A stretch of DNA of 64,000 nt from Sulfurirhabdus autotrophica (GCF_004346685.1 NZ_SMCO01000006.1:62001-126000); one strand, 5' to 3'. Positions 10,201-19,574 are shown, counted from the stretch's first letter. Notes: a model not told the origin generated them from the letters alone. Made by a program: numbers and translations.

Positions 10201-11206
10201 CTGCTTTTGGCTTTGAGCCAGTGCCTGTCGCACCCTCGTCACGAATCTCTCCTCCCGAACCGGTTGCCGCTCCTGGAAATGGCGAAATGGCCGTAGGATG
10301 ATTATGCGTTTCCACTTTCATCAGAATATGAGTCATGTCTTTCACATAACCATATTTATGATCTACAGATGCAGGGTAAAAACGGTCTATTTCCGCCCCT
10401 TCAATCACTGAAGAGTTATCAGAATAAGCGACTACCGTACCTTTCGGATGCAAGGCATGGGTATTGCGGATCATACCGAACAGGGAATGTTCCTGCTGCT
10501 CACCATCGATTACCCAATCAGCATTAAATATCTTATGGCGGCAATGTTCTGAATTGGCCTGAGCAAACATCATGAGCTCTACATCAGTAGGATTACGGCT
10601 AATGCGAGTGAAATTTTGTACCAGATAATCTATTTCATCTTGCGATAATGCAAGGCCCAGCTCTTTGTTTGCTTCGACCAAGGCTTCTGTTCCACCACCC
10701 AGAATATCAACCGTGTTCAGCGGTACTGGCTGACAATGCTCAAACAAACGACTAATTTCATCCATATCGCTCAAGGCGATTTCTGTCATACGATCATGGA
10801 TCAGCGGCAACAACACGGCCTTGTCTTGAGCGGAAAGAGGTTGGCCATTTCCGGTTTGCACATAAAAAGCCACACCCCGCTCAATACGTTCAATGGCTTC
10901 CAAACCGCAGTGCCGCGCAATGTCTGTCGCTTTACTAGACCAGGGAGAAATAGTACCAAATCGGGGAACAACAAGAATATGCTCTCCAGCTGGCTCTTCA
11001 ACTTGATCTGCAGGCCCATAAGTCAGTATCTTTTCAAGGGTCAAACGCTCACTTTGGCTTAAGCTTCGCTCAACCGAAGCAAAATACCAATATTCTGCAT
11101 GTACACGAGAGATGTTGGGTGCGTTGAGAGAAAGCACTGACATCAATTTTTCAAGACGAAAAGAAGATAAGGCATTGCGGCCGCGAAGTTTGATCAACTG
11201 AGACAT
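7229..11206 (-). CDS. purL: Phosphoribosylformylglycinamidine synthase (large single-chain)
   Basis: A 1325-residue protein, close to the 1295 of the E. coli enzyme. It converts FGAR, ATP and glutamine to FGAM in purine synthesis. The N-terminal PurS-like part is followed by the linker, two AIRS-like halves ([75 protein letters not shown]) and a C-terminal class I glutaminase with GVCNGCQMM (nucleophile Cys) and PHPERVF (His/Glu). The ATG at 11206 matches the expected N-terminus ([14 protein letters not shown]). It probably heads the purL-nfu-trmO run. Confidence 0.98.
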   Translation of the reverse strand: MSQLIKLRGRNALSSFRLEKLMSVLSLNAPNISRVHAEYWYFASVERSLSQSERLTLEKILTYGPADQVEEPAGEHILVVPRFGTISPWSSKATDIARHCGLEAIERIERGVAFYVQTGNGQPLSAQDKAVLLPLIHDRMTEIALSDMDEISRLFEHCQPVPLNTVDILGGGTEALVEANKELGLALSQDEIDYLVQNFTRISRNPTDVELMMFAQANSEHCRHKIFNADWVIDGEQQEHSLFGMIRNTHALHPKGTVVAYSDNSSVIEGAEIDRFYPASVDHKYGYVKDMTHILMKVETHNHPTAISPFPGAATGSGGEIRDEGATGTGSKPKAGLGGFSVSNLNIPDFQQPWEAYQDKLGSAYGKPSRIASALQIMLEGPIGAAAFNNEFGRPNLAGYFRTYEEEVAGEMRGYHKPIMLAGGVGNISDGHAFKYEFAAGTLLIQLGGPGMLIGLGGGAASSMDTGSNAENLDFDSVQRGNPEMQRRAQEVIDRCWQMAEANPILSIHDVGAGGISNALPELVHGAGKGGHFQLRDVPNEEPGMSPMQIWSNESQERYVLAIAPESLDLFKQMCERERCPFAVIGHATDDNQLVVADSHYGNNPVAMDLSVLLGKPPKMTRNVTHVRRGIAPVSFAGIDLVEAVYRVMMLPVVANKTFLISIGDRTVGGMTARDQMVGPWQIPVADVAVTTMGYHTNQGEVFAMGERAPVALINPAASGRMAIGEAITNIAAALIDDISDIKLSANWMAPAGHPGEDAALFDTVKAVGMELCPKLGISIPVGKDSMSMKTAWNEGDTKKEVTAPLSLIISAFAPTTDARKTLTPQLRTDLGDTDLILIDLGSGRNRLGGSAFAQVYKQTGNIAPDVTSPEKLKAFFSAVQQLNRDGKILAYHDRSDGGLFVTLCEMAFAGHVGLTVDVDELCYEQLRTDVERRGKAEISVPAGKYSEHIFDVLFNEELGAVLQVKRSDTPTVMEAFFSADLRSELHVFGSLNKEDKIKVMRNESEILSGNRVDLQRAWSETTYQMQKLRDNPECAQQEYDRILDATDPGLHANLSFDINEDIAAPFIHSAIRPRMAILREQGVNGQVEMAAAFDRAGFEAVDVHMSDIIAGRVTLKDFKGFVACGGFSYGDVLGAGEGWAKSILFNAKARVEFEAFFKRNDSFALGVCNGCQMMSNLHEIIPGAESWPHFVRNKSEQFEARYVMVEIPQSPSLFFDGMAGSRMPIVVAHGEGYPEFSSADQMKQAMVAMRYVDNYDKTAETYPLNPNGAADGITGLTTPDGRFTIMMPHPERVFRTVQHSWHPDNWLEDGPWMRMFRNARKWVG

Positions 11207-11392
11207 GAGATACCCGGATGAGGAACCGAAAAAAGTAGAATTTTACCCTAAAAACCTGTTCAATTGGGAGGCAACCTGATAATGCCTGTTGCAATTATCA
11301 GATGGTATTTTAAGGGTAAGGCAGACTCATGATGGTAAAGCATGAAGCCATTTAATTTAACACGAACCTGAAATAAAATATTATTTCCGATT

Positions 11393-11602
11393 TTAAGCCA
11401 TGTTTTCCTTGACCTGCTTTCTCCATTTATCCAGACAATCCAGTCCGCAAAAATGATGTACATAATCAGGGCCTTCAAAGCTTGCAGAGATATCTGCCGG
11501 CACCTCGATTAAACATACCTCGCAGGAAAGCACTTCACAAACTTCATCACTATCACAAGAAGTGATGGGTGAACCAGAAGGATTAACGCGATCGGTTAAC
11601 AT
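11393..11602 (-). CDS. DUF3330-like small Cys-rich protein
   Basis: A 69-residue protein with CEVLSCEVCLIEVPADISAS then EGPDYVHHFCGLDCLDKWR. The spacing of CxxCxxC and CxxxC suggests a treble-clef or TRASH-like metal site. The pattern matches DUF3330 proteins, which are sometimes found with mercury or other metal-resistance genes. The function is unknown. It is divergent from nnr with 88 bp between starts. A mercuric reductase gene lies at the far end of the window, not adjacent. Confidence 0.7.
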   Translation of the reverse strand: MLTDRVNPSGSPITSCDSDEVCEVLSCEVCLIEVPADISASFEGPDYVHHFCGLDCLDKWRKQVKENMA

Positions 11603-11690
11603 TTCACACCCCCTTTCTACAGGTTATGGATTTACACTATCATTATAGTCTACTAACCCGATATTCGTTTCAATGGAACCCATTTAAAAC

Positions 11691-13202
11691 ATGAACACAT
11701 TATCCTCACTGCTCCCTTCCCCAATCTACCGTGCACAAGAAATCAAATTAATCGAAGAAACTTTAGCCAAACAACCCACGCCGCTTGGCCTGATGGAAAA
11801 AGCAGGTTTAGCTGCAGCCGAGTTTGGACTTGAATTATTTATTGATAAACCGGTTGTTTTGATTCTGGTCGGGCCGGGGAACAACGGTGGAGATGCACTG
11901 GTTGCTGCCAGGTATCTTAAATCCTGGTTTTATCAGGTAACTGTTGTATTCACCGGCAACGCAGAGAAACTCCCTCCAGATGCGGCAAAATCCCTTCAAT
12001 CATGGAAAGATGCTGGTGGTACGATTCACGATTCCATTCCTGACAACGTTCAATGGGATTGGGTCGTTGATGGCCTGTTTGGTATCGGACTTGCGCGGGA
12101 TCTGGATAAACGCTATCTGGATCTGGTAAAAAGAGTCAATCAGATGCAGTTACCCGTTCTGGCACTAGACATACCCAGCGGTTTGGACAGCGATTCTGGC
12201 CAGCCATTTCGCGCTGCAATACGCGCAACTCACACGCTTACTTTCTTAGCATTAAAGCCTGGACTATTGACCGCTTACGGTCCGGATTATTGCGGAGAAA
12301 TTCACCTGGACCAACTGGGCATTGAGCCAGAAACCTTACCACCATCAAAAGGAAACTTACTGACCCAGAAGCAGGTCATTTCCGCACTGAAACCGCGCCC
12401 TCTCAACAGCCACAAAGGCATGCTCGGTAGTGTAGGCATTTTGGGAGGAGCCAACACGATGACAGGAGCGGCTTTGCTAGCAGGAAGAGCCGCTCTGAAA
12501 TGTGGTGCAGGCCTTGTTTATATTGGCATGCTGGCTGATTCAGCTCCTGCTGTCGATATTCAACAACCTGAACTAATGCTGTGCGCCCCTGAGCAACTAT
12601 TGGAGATCGAAGGCATTTCCTGTCTGGTTGCGGGGCCGGGACTGGGCCAGTCTGATAGGGCTTTGGCACTGCTACAGAATGCCATCTCCAGCGACTTACC
12701 ACTTATTCTGGATGCTGATGCGCTGAATTTAATCGCCGTACACCCGGATTTAGCCAGCCAATTGCAAAATAGAAAGAGTGCGAGCATTCTCACTCCCCAT
12801 CCCGCAGAGGCCGGCAGGCTGCTCGGCTGCAGCAATCACGAAATTCAGCAAGACCGTATTGGTTCTGCCTTGGTTATCGCCAGCCGACAAAATAGTATTG
12901 TTGTTCTAAAAGGGGCTGGCAGTATTTGCGCTTTCACTGACGAGACTTGGTACATCAATCCCACAGGGAACCCAGGATTAAGCAGCGCTGGAATGGGAGA
13001 CGTATTATCTGGCATGATTGGAGCCCTGATTGCTCAAAAACTCAAACCAAAACAGGCTACTTTACTCAGCGTATACCTGCATGGTGCTGCCGCAGATAAA
13101 CTAGTCAGTCGTGGATTTGGACCAATCGGGCTAACCGCCTCAGAAGTCATTGATGAAGCAAAACACCTCTTGAATAATTGGGTCTACGGTAAGAATAGCT
13201 AA
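11691..13202 (+). CDS. nnr: Bifunctional NAD(P)HX epimerase / ADP-dependent dehydratase
   Basis: A 503-residue fused repair enzyme. The N-terminal YjeF_N domain (1-215) epimerises R/S-NAD(P)HX and shows GPGNNGGDALVAARYL and DIPSGLDSDSG. The C-terminal ribokinase-like domain (about 225-500) dehydrates S-NAD(P)HX with ADP and shows GMLGSVGILGG, GPGLGQ, LTPHPAEAGRLLG and NPGLSSAGMGDVLSGMIG, with the GMGD catalytic loop. The full two-domain architecture is intact. It stands alone on the plus strand, convergent with the TSUP permease gene. Confidence 0.95.
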   Translation: MNTLSSLLPSPIYRAQEIKLIEETLAKQPTPLGLMEKAGLAAAEFGLELFIDKPVVLILVGPGNNGGDALVAARYLKSWFYQVTVVFTGNAEKLPPDAAKSLQSWKDAGGTIHDSIPDNVQWDWVVDGLFGIGLARDLDKRYLDLVKRVNQMQLPVLALDIPSGLDSDSGQPFRAAIRATHTLTFLALKPGLLTAYGPDYCGEIHLDQLGIEPETLPPSKGNLLTQKQVISALKPRPLNSHKGMLGSVGILGGANTMTGAALLAGRAALKCGAGLVYIGMLADSAPAVDIQQPELMLCAPEQLLEIEGISCLVAGPGLGQSDRALALLQNAISSDLPLILDADALNLIAVHPDLASQLQNRKSASILTPHPAEAGRLLGCSNHEIQQDRIGSALVIASRQNSIVVLKGAGSICAFTDETWYINPTGNPGLSSAGMGDVLSGMIGALIAQKLKPKQATLLSVYLHGAAADKLVSRGFGPIGLTASEVIDEAKHLLNNWVYGKNS

Positions 13203-13227
13203 ATCACTATTCATATTCACTTCACTG

Positions 13228-13983
13228 CTAAGCAATAATCAGCTTCAGTCCAATCAAGATGGTAATAATTTCAAATGCCCTCTTAATAAACTGATTACCC
13301 TTCGTGATAGCAAAATGGCTACCTAAATACCCTCCAGTCACCGAACCCAGCAAGAGTGCAGGCATCCAGTCCCACGCGATTTTCCCAATCATGCCAAGCA
13401 CAATCGCGCCCGTACCATTCCAGAATAACCCGCATAAAATCAGTGTATAGGCAACAGCACGCTTATAGTCCAAACCAAAACGATGAATCAGCCACATCGT
13501 CAAAAAAAGGCCGGTACCGGAAGTAATCGAGCCATTCAAAAAACCGATAAAAAACAACCCTGCTATACCGCCAATCAGCGCCCTGCCTTCTCTGTTCCTG
13601 GGTGAATGCTCCAAGCCCAATTGTGGCTTGAACACTGAATAAATACCCAACCCCATGGTGAGTACCCCCAAGGCAAACTGGGCATAGCTGGGAGGGATTT
13701 TCAGTATCACGCTTGCCCCAAGCACAACACCGGGAAGACCTGCACCAAGAATAATCAGGGAAAATCGCCTGTCCAGCGTATTCTCATTCAAATGCCTTAC
13801 AGTCGCACCCAAGCCCAGTGCTACGCTCGCCACTTTATGGGTAGCAAGGGCGACACCAAATGGCAACCCCAGAAAAATCAGCATAGGAAACTGGATCAAC
13901 CCTGCTCCGCCACCCGATAATGCAGAAAACCAATTGGCCAGAAAAGAGGCCACAAACAGCAGCAATTGATCAGAAATATTCAT
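13228..13983 (-). CDS. TSUP family (TauE/SafE) membrane permease
   Basis: A roughly 251-residue integral membrane protein of about eight helices in two repeats. FLANWFSALSGGGAGLIQFPMLIFLGLPFGVALATHK is the typical N-terminal TSUP motif and NGSITSGTGLFLTMWLI its second-half counterpart. Family members move sulfite, sulfonates or other organic anions; the substrate here cannot be told. The ATG at 13983 (MNISDQLLLF) is preferred over a TTG 12 codons earlier. Downstream genes are convergent; no sulfur-metabolism partner is adjacent. Confidence 0.85.
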   Translation of the reverse strand: MNISDQLLLFVASFLANWFSALSGGGAGLIQFPMLIFLGLPFGVALATHKVASVALGLGATVRHLNENTLDRRFSLIILGAGLPGVVLGASVILKIPPSYAQFALGVLTMGLGIYSVFKPQLGLEHSPRNREGRALIGGIAGLFFIGFLNGSITSGTGLFLTMWLIHRFGLDYKRAVAYTLILCGLFWNGTGAIVLGMIGKIAWDWMPALLLGSVTGGYLGSHFAITKGNQFIKRAFEIITILIGLKLIIA

Positions 13984-14061
13984 ATAACAAACGGAAAAAC
14001 GACGCAGGGGAGTGGACAAGATTCAAGATGCAATGTGACGGCAGACAACGGTTTCAACAGC

Positions 14062-14379
14062 TTATTTGCCTGTCACGCCATACTCAGCATTTACTTTCAC
14101 ATAAAACAACGTAAGACTTTCTGAATTCAGTTTTGCAATCAGCTGATCTGCCTCACTTTCGGAAAGAGCAAATTTCACCTCTACAGGCTGTTTACCTGCC
14201 AACTCAAAAAAGCCCTCCTCATGCAAAATACCATGGCGACCAAAACCTGAAATTGCACGAAAAGCAGACCCACCCTGAATGCCCATTTTCTTCGCCAGTT
14301 CCAAAAGCCATTCATAAAGCAATTCTCCATCATGCTTTTGGTTTTCAGACATATAGATTTTAAGAAAAATGCCTTCCAT
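14062..14379 (-). CDS. DUF190 family protein, CrcB-linked
   Basis: A 105-residue PII-like fold protein: LKIYMSENQKHDGELLYEWLLELAKKMGIQGGSAFRAISGFGRHG is the DUF190 core. These proteins are often encoded next to crcB fluoride channels and may be PII-like regulators. The start is supported by AAGGG six bases before the ATG. It lies 9 bp after crcB in the same direction, so the two form a transcription unit. Confidence 0.88.
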   Translation of the reverse strand: MEGIFLKIYMSENQKHDGELLYEWLLELAKKMGIQGGSAFRAISGFGRHGILHEEGFFELAGKQPVEVKFALSESEADQLIAKLNSESLTLFYVKVNAEYGVTGK

Positions 14380-14388
14380 GATGCACCC

Positions 14389-14772
14389 TTACAATTTAAG
14401 GAGCTTAACGCTCCAAATACCCAGTGCAGTCATACTGAGCGATCCAAATAAATGCGCCGAAGCGGCAAGCACAGCCCAGGCCAATTGCTCACGGCTGATC
14501 AACGTGACTATCTCGGCAGAAAAGGTAGAAAAAGTAGTCAGTCCACCCAGAAAACCGGTAATGATAAATAATCTTACCTCTGGAGGCAGACTTGTGTGAT
14601 GACTGAAATAGGCAATTGCCATGCCCACCAGATACCCTCCCAGCAAATTTGCTGCCAACGTCCCTAAGGGCATAGTGGGAAACAACGGATTAAACAGCAT
14701 ACCCAGCCACCATCTAAGCCAAGCTCCGAAAGCCGCACCTATCCCTACCGCCAGTAAAGCGTACAACCCCAT
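14389..14772 (-). CDS. crcB: Fluoride exporter CrcB/Fluc
   Basis: A 127-residue, four-helix membrane protein of the dual-topology Fluc family, which exports fluoride passively across the inner membrane. Signature elements are GAAFGAWLRWWLG, GTLAANLLGGYLVG and GFLGGLTTFSTFSAE, the last carrying the Phe-box and sodium-site residues. I looked upstream for a fluoride riboswitch and saw no convincing match. It is followed by the DUF190 gene. Confidence 0.93.
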   Translation of the reverse strand: MGLYALLAVGIGAAFGAWLRWWLGMLFNPLFPTMPLGTLAANLLGGYLVGMAIAYFSHHTSLPPEVRLFIITGFLGGLTTFSTFSAEIVTLISREQLAWAVLAASAHLFGSLSMTALGIWSVKLLKL

Positions 14773-14888
14773 TCAGAAGCCTCAGTAAACGTTCAGACTA
14801 CAACCAAGTCGAGCCTGGAAACCGCATCAGAACAAAAAAACTATTATCTCAAAATGTTACCGTAATTCACATACAACAATTCGAGTAC

Positions 14889-16952
14889 TTACGATATCCA
14901 CTCGGGATGATTTTCTGCCACATTAAAAAGCGCAGCAACAACCTGACGATCATAACGGGATTTAGATTCAGACAACAATTGATCCAACACTTCTTCCACA
15001 CCCATGCCTTCACGGTACGCACGGGCATTAAGCATCGCCACAAAAGCATTTGCAACTCCGAGAATTTTTGCAGTTAGTAACATGTGTTCACCATTCAAGC
15101 CTTTGGGATAACCACTGCCATCAATATATTCCTGTTTTTGCGCAATCGTTTCCAGTACCGGCCCGGGAAATTCCATACCTGATAAAATTTCAACCGAATA
15201 TTGAACGTGCTTTTGCAGCGCCTGCTGTTCTTCGTCCGTCAGGGAATCTGTTTTAGTCAAAACCTCTTTAGCTACAAACAGCTTTCCGACGTTTGCAAGA
15301 TTGGCAGCCATCTCAAGGGTTTCCAGATCAGCCTTTTCGAGATTCATCCCTTTGCCAATAGCCAATGCAACTTGCGTCGTTTTACTTGAGTGATTAGCCG
15401 TAAATGGATCATGCAGATCCACTGCTCTCATTAAAGTGGTCAGCAATTGACGCATCAACAGTTCATGACGTGCCTGGTCTGCCTGAAGAGCCGTAATATC
15501 ATGAGAAACAACCAACGCATTTTTTGAATTTTGCAAACCAGTCTGCAATGGAATTGCGACGGAATGATAAATACCGGATGCACCTTTTCGCAATTCAAGT
15601 CTCTCTGCGGCCTGCTTAGGGGTATTCTCGGAAAGCGCACCATCTGCCAGCGTCCAAATGGTCTGAGCAACATTGGGACCTAATACGCTGGAAAGCGTCT
15701 TGCCTATAAAATCTTTAGGCGTCAGTCCCCAAGCCGCTGTCAGCGTCTTATTTGCATATGCAAATTGTTGATCCTTATCCACAATGTAAATAAAATCTTC
15801 AATATTATCGGTAATTGTGTGCAAAAGTGCCGACTGTGCTTTTAATTCATGGGACTTCTGGCGAAGTTGAGCAGCTGTGTGGCGCTCCCTTAAACTGCTC
15901 CCATGCCGCCACGCAGCGACGAGCGCTGCCGCAATAAATAACATTGCCAGCATGAATCCCGTCAACAAAAATCGCTGGTGCGCATCGGACTCTTTTAGCG
16001 CTTCCTTGGCATCCACTTTCTGCACCAAAACCCACGGTGTCTGAGCAAAAGCACGACTGGTCACTAACACCTCAACACCACGGTAATCTCTTAATTGACC
16101 AAATTCTCCGGGATGTTTAATAGCAAAGGCTGCGGCCAGGCCGGGGCTATCCAAAGACAGTCTTTTTTTAAGTGGTGCACTATTATCCGAAAGTGGCGAC
16201 AAATAAACAGCGGTATCCCCTTCACGACGCACCAGTAGCGTTTCATCGGTTTGCGTCGTTCGAATCTGTCGGGTGAGCAATGGATATAACACTTCATCTG
16301 CCCGTTTCACCCCTACCAACACTGCTATTGGTTTAGCGTCACCCTTTGCAACCTGCAGAGGGAATACTGGCATTAAAAAACCTATAATAGGCTGATTAGA
16401 TGCACCAAGATACAAATCCTGAACTGCTGGTTGTTTTGATTTAAGTACCTTTGCAGCCTGGTTTGCCAAAACCGGATCAAGCCTGGCACCAGCTGTTGCC
16501 AGCAGCAACTTGCCATCCTGATCCAACAACATTAGTCCCACATCTGCCTGACTTGGCAAATTTGCACGAATGCTATCCAGATTGGATTTCGCGACAAAAC
16601 CAGTTCGTTCAGCGGTAGCAAATAACAAATTACGTATGTAAGAAAGTTGAGCTGGTTCGACGCCATTTTGACTTTGCTGCTCACGGGAAGAAAGCTGCAT
16701 CAAATACAATTGAAGAGAGCCGTTTTCCGATAACTCTCGCAAAGCACCCGACTGCCCCTCTAACCATTTATCCACAGCATCATAACGGCTGTCTGCTATA
16801 AGCCCTAAATATACTTGCCACTGCTGCAGATCACGACCGCGCTCCTTTGCCGCATAAGCGAAAATGAGCCAAATACCCATAGCCAGCAACAGTGCCAGCA
16901 GAATGCTGGCGACCAGAGAAGGAGATTTTTTAAAAATGGAAGATTTCATCAA
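14889..16952 (-). CDS. Membrane sensor with PAS and degenerate HD-GYP domain
   Basis: A 687-residue protein. An N-terminal membrane anchor (about 12-34), a periplasmic cache-like sensor (about 35-325), a second membrane helix (about 328-350), a PAS domain (about 375-490, DNIEDFIYIVDKDQQF) and an HD-GYP-type domain (about 495-680) are visible. HD-GYP domains hydrolyse cyclic di-GMP, but here the metal-binding HDxGK is LANVGK (near residue 554) and HHExxDGSGYP is KQEYIDGSGYP (near 609). The first His (FTANHSSKT) and the GYP loop remain. Inferred: a signalling or binding protein without phosphodiesterase activity. Confidence 0.85.
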   Translation of the reverse strand: MMKSSIFKKSPSLVASILLALLLAMGIWLIFAYAAKERGRDLQQWQVYLGLIADSRYDAVDKWLEGQSGALRELSENGSLQLYLMQLSSREQQSQNGVEPAQLSYIRNLLFATAERTGFVAKSNLDSIRANLPSQADVGLMLLDQDGKLLLATAGARLDPVLANQAAKVLKSKQPAVQDLYLGASNQPIIGFLMPVFPLQVAKGDAKPIAVLVGVKRADEVLYPLLTRQIRTTQTDETLLVRREGDTAVYLSPLSDNSAPLKKRLSLDSPGLAAAFAIKHPGEFGQLRDYRGVEVLVTSRAFAQTPWVLVQKVDAKEALKESDAHQRFLLTGFMLAMLFIAAALVAAWRHGSSLRERHTAAQLRQKSHELKAQSALLHTITDNIEDFIYIVDKDQQFAYANKTLTAAWGLTPKDFIGKTLSSVLGPNVAQTIWTLADGALSENTPKQAAERLELRKGASGIYHSVAIPLQTGLQNSKNALVVSHDITALQADQARHELLMRQLLTTLMRAVDLHDPFTANHSSKTTQVALAIGKGMNLEKADLETLEMAANLANVGKLFVAKEVLTKTDSLTDEEQQALQKHVQYSVEILSGMEFPGPVLETIAQKQEYIDGSGYPKGLNGEHMLLTAKILGVANAFVAMLNARAYREGMGVEEVLDQLLSESKSRYDRQVVAALFNVAENHPEWIS

Positions 16953-17080
16953 TGATAAGAGTATTTTGTTGTTTTCAATAAAGCGACTGACATCTAAAAA
17001 ATTCGTAAAGCTAACAAGACTACTGGCAATAATAGAACCTTACAGCACACCTTACAATCCCGAATCTGCAAAGTAGATAC

Positions 17081-17752
17081 TCACGGCGTATGCATCCACC
17101 AATGTTTTTCATTTACCGAGTAAATAGGAATGTAGTGCGCAATCTGTTTCTGTGAAATAACTTCCTGTGCCTGATTATCCAAAACCAGCGCATCTCCATT
17201 AAGATATACTGCCAGAATGGCATGAGGAATTCTCAAGTTTGTATCCTGCAACACCACAACACGAATAGTATCCGCACTAAAACCCAGTTGGCGCAAAGAC
17301 ATATATTTGAAAATAGCAAAGTCTTCACAATCACCATTGTTGTAGAGGAATTCCCGAGGTATTGCCCAGTAATCATTTACCCCATAATTGTCGATATCAA
17401 GTACATAACTCTTATTATTCCCATACTTATTCACCGCAACAATTTGCTCCATTGGGGATTTCCCATTCAATCCCGACAAGAAATGTTGCCACTCACGCAT
17501 ATGACAAAGATTAAACTTGGGGCTATCACAATCTTTATCTTTCAAATCATCTGCTGCATGTCGTTTAAGCACACTAACCCATTGGGGAAATAAACCAAGA
17601 TTTACATGCTCCGATTCTTTATAACCAAAAAGCAAAGTACCTGCCTTACTTTGGCCAACAAACTCTTGCGCAAATAACAACTGAGCATTCCATAACAGAA
17701 TACTCAAAATTAAAAAGGAGTTAATGACTCCTTTCACAACAGAACAAACCAA
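17081..17752 (-). CDS. Transglutaminase-like cysteine protease (LapG/BTLCP type)
   Basis: A protein of about 223 residues with an N-terminal Sec signal (hydrophobic stretch about residues 9-28) and a bacterial transglutaminase-like cysteine protease domain. The triad is visible: Cys in YNNGDCEDFAIFKY, His in RIPHAILAVY and Asp in ALVLDNQ. LapG-type members cleave RTX adhesins in the periplasm under control of the cyclic-di-GMP receptor LapD. No LapD or adhesin is in the window. The start is uncertain: TTG at 17752 or GTG at 17737, neither with a good ribosome binding site. A perfect inverted repeat lies just inside the frame. Confidence 0.85.
   Translation of the reverse strand: MVCSVVKGVINSFLILSILLWNAQLLFAQEFVGQSKAGTLLFGYKESEHVNLGLFPQWVSVLKRHAADDLKDKDCDSPKFNLCHMREWQHFLSGLNGKSPMEQIVAVNKYGNNKSYVLDIDNYGVNDYWAIPREFLYNNGDCEDFAIFKYMSLRQLGFSADTIRVVVLQDTNLRIPHAILAVYLNGDALVLDNQAQEVISQKQIAHYIPIYSVNEKHWWMHTP
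17714..17734. repeat. Perfect 8-bp inverted repeat at the start of the protease gene
   Basis: AAAGGAGT and ACTCCTTT flank a 5-nt loop. In the mRNA this would fold into a hairpin in the first codons and contains an AAGGAG Shine-Dalgarno-like core. It may affect initiation or mark a misplaced start. Confidence 0.5.
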
Positions 17753-17883
17753 ACAAGAGGAAAAAGCCTATAAATATTGTTCATTTTTAAAATAAAAGTG
17801 TCTGACCATTACCAAGAAATTATAAAAAACTAACCATCCATAAATGAGTTAAAAGCAGAGACAATATTAACAATGATGTAAAA

Positions 17884-17900
17884 TGTCGGGAAATTTTACA
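17884..17900 (+). promoter_or_regulatory. 17-bp repeated element, copy 1
   Basis: TGTCGGGAAATTTTACA. It matches the copies at 18028-18044 and 21375-21391 over most of its length and has TGT...ACA ends like a dimeric operator. It is probably a binding site of a shared activator. Confidence 0.45.
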
Positions 17901-17957
17901 CAACTTATGCCACTCAATCTGCCAGGATAGTAAATTAATAATCAACATTTATATAGG

Positions 17958-17974
17958 GCCATGACACACATGGC
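17958..17974. repeat. Inverted repeat GCCATG-N5-CATGGC
   Basis: A perfect 6-bp palindromic pair with a 5-bp spacer, flanked by near-symmetric TATAG/TATA. It sits midway between the divergent protease and Slam-type genes, a plausible operator. Confidence 0.4.
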
Positions 17975-18027
17975 TATAATTTTCACAAAATAAATACGGA
18001 AAAAATATCGGGGTACTCAAAAAATTT

Positions 18028-18044
18028 TGTCGGAAATTCTTACA
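18028..18044 (+). promoter_or_regulatory. 17-bp repeated element, copy 2
   Basis: TGTCGGAAATTCTTACA, 127 bp downstream of copy 1 and about 160 bp before the Slam-type start codon. Same orientation as copies 1 and 3. Confidence 0.45.
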
Positions 18045-18206
18045 AAACCACCAACCTTAAATTTAAATTCTTAAAATTCTAATTTCTTTCAATATGTTGA
18101 GTCTTATGGCACAATAAATTCACAAATTTTTTGATGATTGATTAAAAAAGCTATATTAAATAAGATCATCTCTTTATGGCACTATAAATCTCAAGAGGAC
18201 ACGGCT

Positions 18207-19526
18207 TTGCATACAAATAATCAAATACAATCTGAATTCCCTTTTAAAAAATCACTAATTTCGATTGCATTGCTTTGTGTTACCGCATCTGTTTCGACAA
18301 CCGCCTCATCTGCCGATGTCGACCAAGAACAGGACAAATTATTTAAAGAAGGCATCTATCAACGACTTCAAGGTAATTTATTTACTTCGATAGAAGCATT
18401 CCAAACCGTACTAAGCAATCAACCCACCCTGAACCGTGTTCGCCTTGAGCTTGCCCTGTCTTACTACAAAACACTCAATTTTGAAGAAGCTACACGTCAG
18501 GCACAAATGGTGCTGGATGACCCTAAAACACCTGAAAACGTCAGACTAGCGGTGCTTTCATTTTTAACGCAAGTCAAAGCAGATCAACAAGATTTCACTG
18601 CTAAACGTAACATTTGGGAACAATCTGTTTCCCTTGGTCTGATGCGCGACACGAATGTCAACGCAGGACCTTCCAGCGACGTGTTGCCTGGCGGGCTTGT
18701 GTTAACTGATCAATCACGCACTAGAAGTGACGATGCCTATGTATTAACAGCTGGCATATCACACCGATATCAATCACCTACGCCTGTTCAATTAGGCGAA
18801 AAAGCCGCCCGTTTTATCTGGCAAACTCAAGCAAACATTTACCGTAAAGATTATTTTAAAGAGAATCCATACGATCTGGATATTGCTTCCCTATCAACTG
18901 GCCCAGGTTGGCTTGTGCCTGGATATTTTCGGACAGCCATCACCGGTCAGTTCGATTACATACGATACGGCAATGAGCACCTTGCAAACTTTACCTCTCT
19001 AGCACCTACTTTTACTTGGGAGATAAAGGATGGTGAAGTTACCGCGGATGCGTTAATACAAAATCGTGAATTTTTCAGAGCGGTAGATAGCGAAAGAAAC
19101 AGCATCTACTACTCATTAGGTGGCAGCGTTGGCAAGGTTTTCAGTGCTGGTAAGCTAGCATTACAAGGGGGGTTGCACTTATTTACTGAACATGCAAAAA
19201 ACAACCCAGATGGCAGATTCAGCAACCATGGAAACGAGGTATTTATCGGCGCCAACAGAGTTGCTTGGGAAAATGGTTCCGTTTACGGTCGAATTAGCCA
19301 GAGAAATAGTACCTATGATGGCTATGAACCCATTTACAATCTGAAACGTGATGAAACTGAAGATCGCTACGAAATCGGGTTTAACCATCTCTACAAAACT
19401 GGTGTTATGGCGAACTGGAAGCTAAATGGTAGCTATACATTCATCAGAAACAATTCAAACTCCCATATTGATATTTACACCTATAAACGTGATATTGCAC
19501 AAATTAATCTTGCACGTACGTTTTAA
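18207..19526 (+). CDS. Slam-type outer-membrane protein (T11SS translocator-like)
   Basis: About 439 residues. The N-terminus carries a Sec signal (about residues 15-38, ending TASSA). A TPR-like helical segment (ADVDQEQDKLFKEGIYQRLQGN to about residue 145) follows. The rest is a beta-barrel of about 290 residues with alternating strands (SVSLGLMRDTNVNAGPSS) and a terminal aromatic (LARTF). This is the layout of surface lipoprotein assembly modulators (Slam, DUF560), which move lipoproteins or hemophilins across the outer membrane. TTG 18207 has AGAGGA seven bases upstream; the frame opens earlier at a TTG (18138). A TbpB-like protein is encoded 2 kb downstream. Confidence 0.75.
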   Translation: MHTNNQIQSEFPFKKSLISIALLCVTASVSTTASSADVDQEQDKLFKEGIYQRLQGNLFTSIEAFQTVLSNQPTLNRVRLELALSYYKTLNFEEATRQAQMVLDDPKTPENVRLAVLSFLTQVKADQQDFTAKRNIWEQSVSLGLMRDTNVNAGPSSDVLPGGLVLTDQSRTRSDDAYVLTAGISHRYQSPTPVQLGEKAARFIWQTQANIYRKDYFKENPYDLDIASLSTGPGWLVPGYFRTAITGQFDYIRYGNEHLANFTSLAPTFTWEIKDGEVTADALIQNREFFRAVDSERNSIYYSLGGSVGKVFSAGKLALQGGLHLFTEHAKNNPDGRFSNHGNEVFIGANRVAWENGSVYGRISQRNSTYDGYEPIYNLKRDETEDRYEIGFNHLYKTGVMANWKLNGSYTFIRNNSNSHIDIYTYKRDIAQINLARTF

Positions 19527-19545
19527 GCTTTCTTGATCTTCAATT

Positions 19546-19574
19546 AAAAAAGGCATCTTAAAGATGCCTTTTTT
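19546..19574 (+). terminator. Rho-independent terminator after the Slam-type gene
   Basis: AAAAAAGGCATCTT and AAGATGCCTTTTTT form a continuous stem ending in a T-run 20 bp after the stop codon. It is symmetric, so it may also insulate the opposing gene. Confidence 0.9.

Larger units (their letters stand above)
17753..18206. other. AT-rich divergent intergenic region with repeated elements
   Basis: No gene is seen. The region separates the LapG-like gene (minus) from the Slam-type gene (plus). It holds two copies of a 17-bp element of the form TGTCGRRAAWTTYTTACA (17884-17900 and 18028-18044) and a GCCATG-N5-CATGGC inverted repeat (17958-17974). Two TTATGGCACWATAAAT sequences (from 18105 and 18175) resemble a sigma-54 -24 element but lack the -12 GC. 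Confidence 0.6.

Noticed and set aside
14773-14888. Fluoride riboswitch upstream of crcB
   Set aside because: The conserved pseudoknot blocks could not be found on the minus strand.
18105-18121. Sigma-54 promoter for the Slam-type gene
   Set aside because: TGGCAC is present but the -12 GC is replaced by TC at the required spacing.
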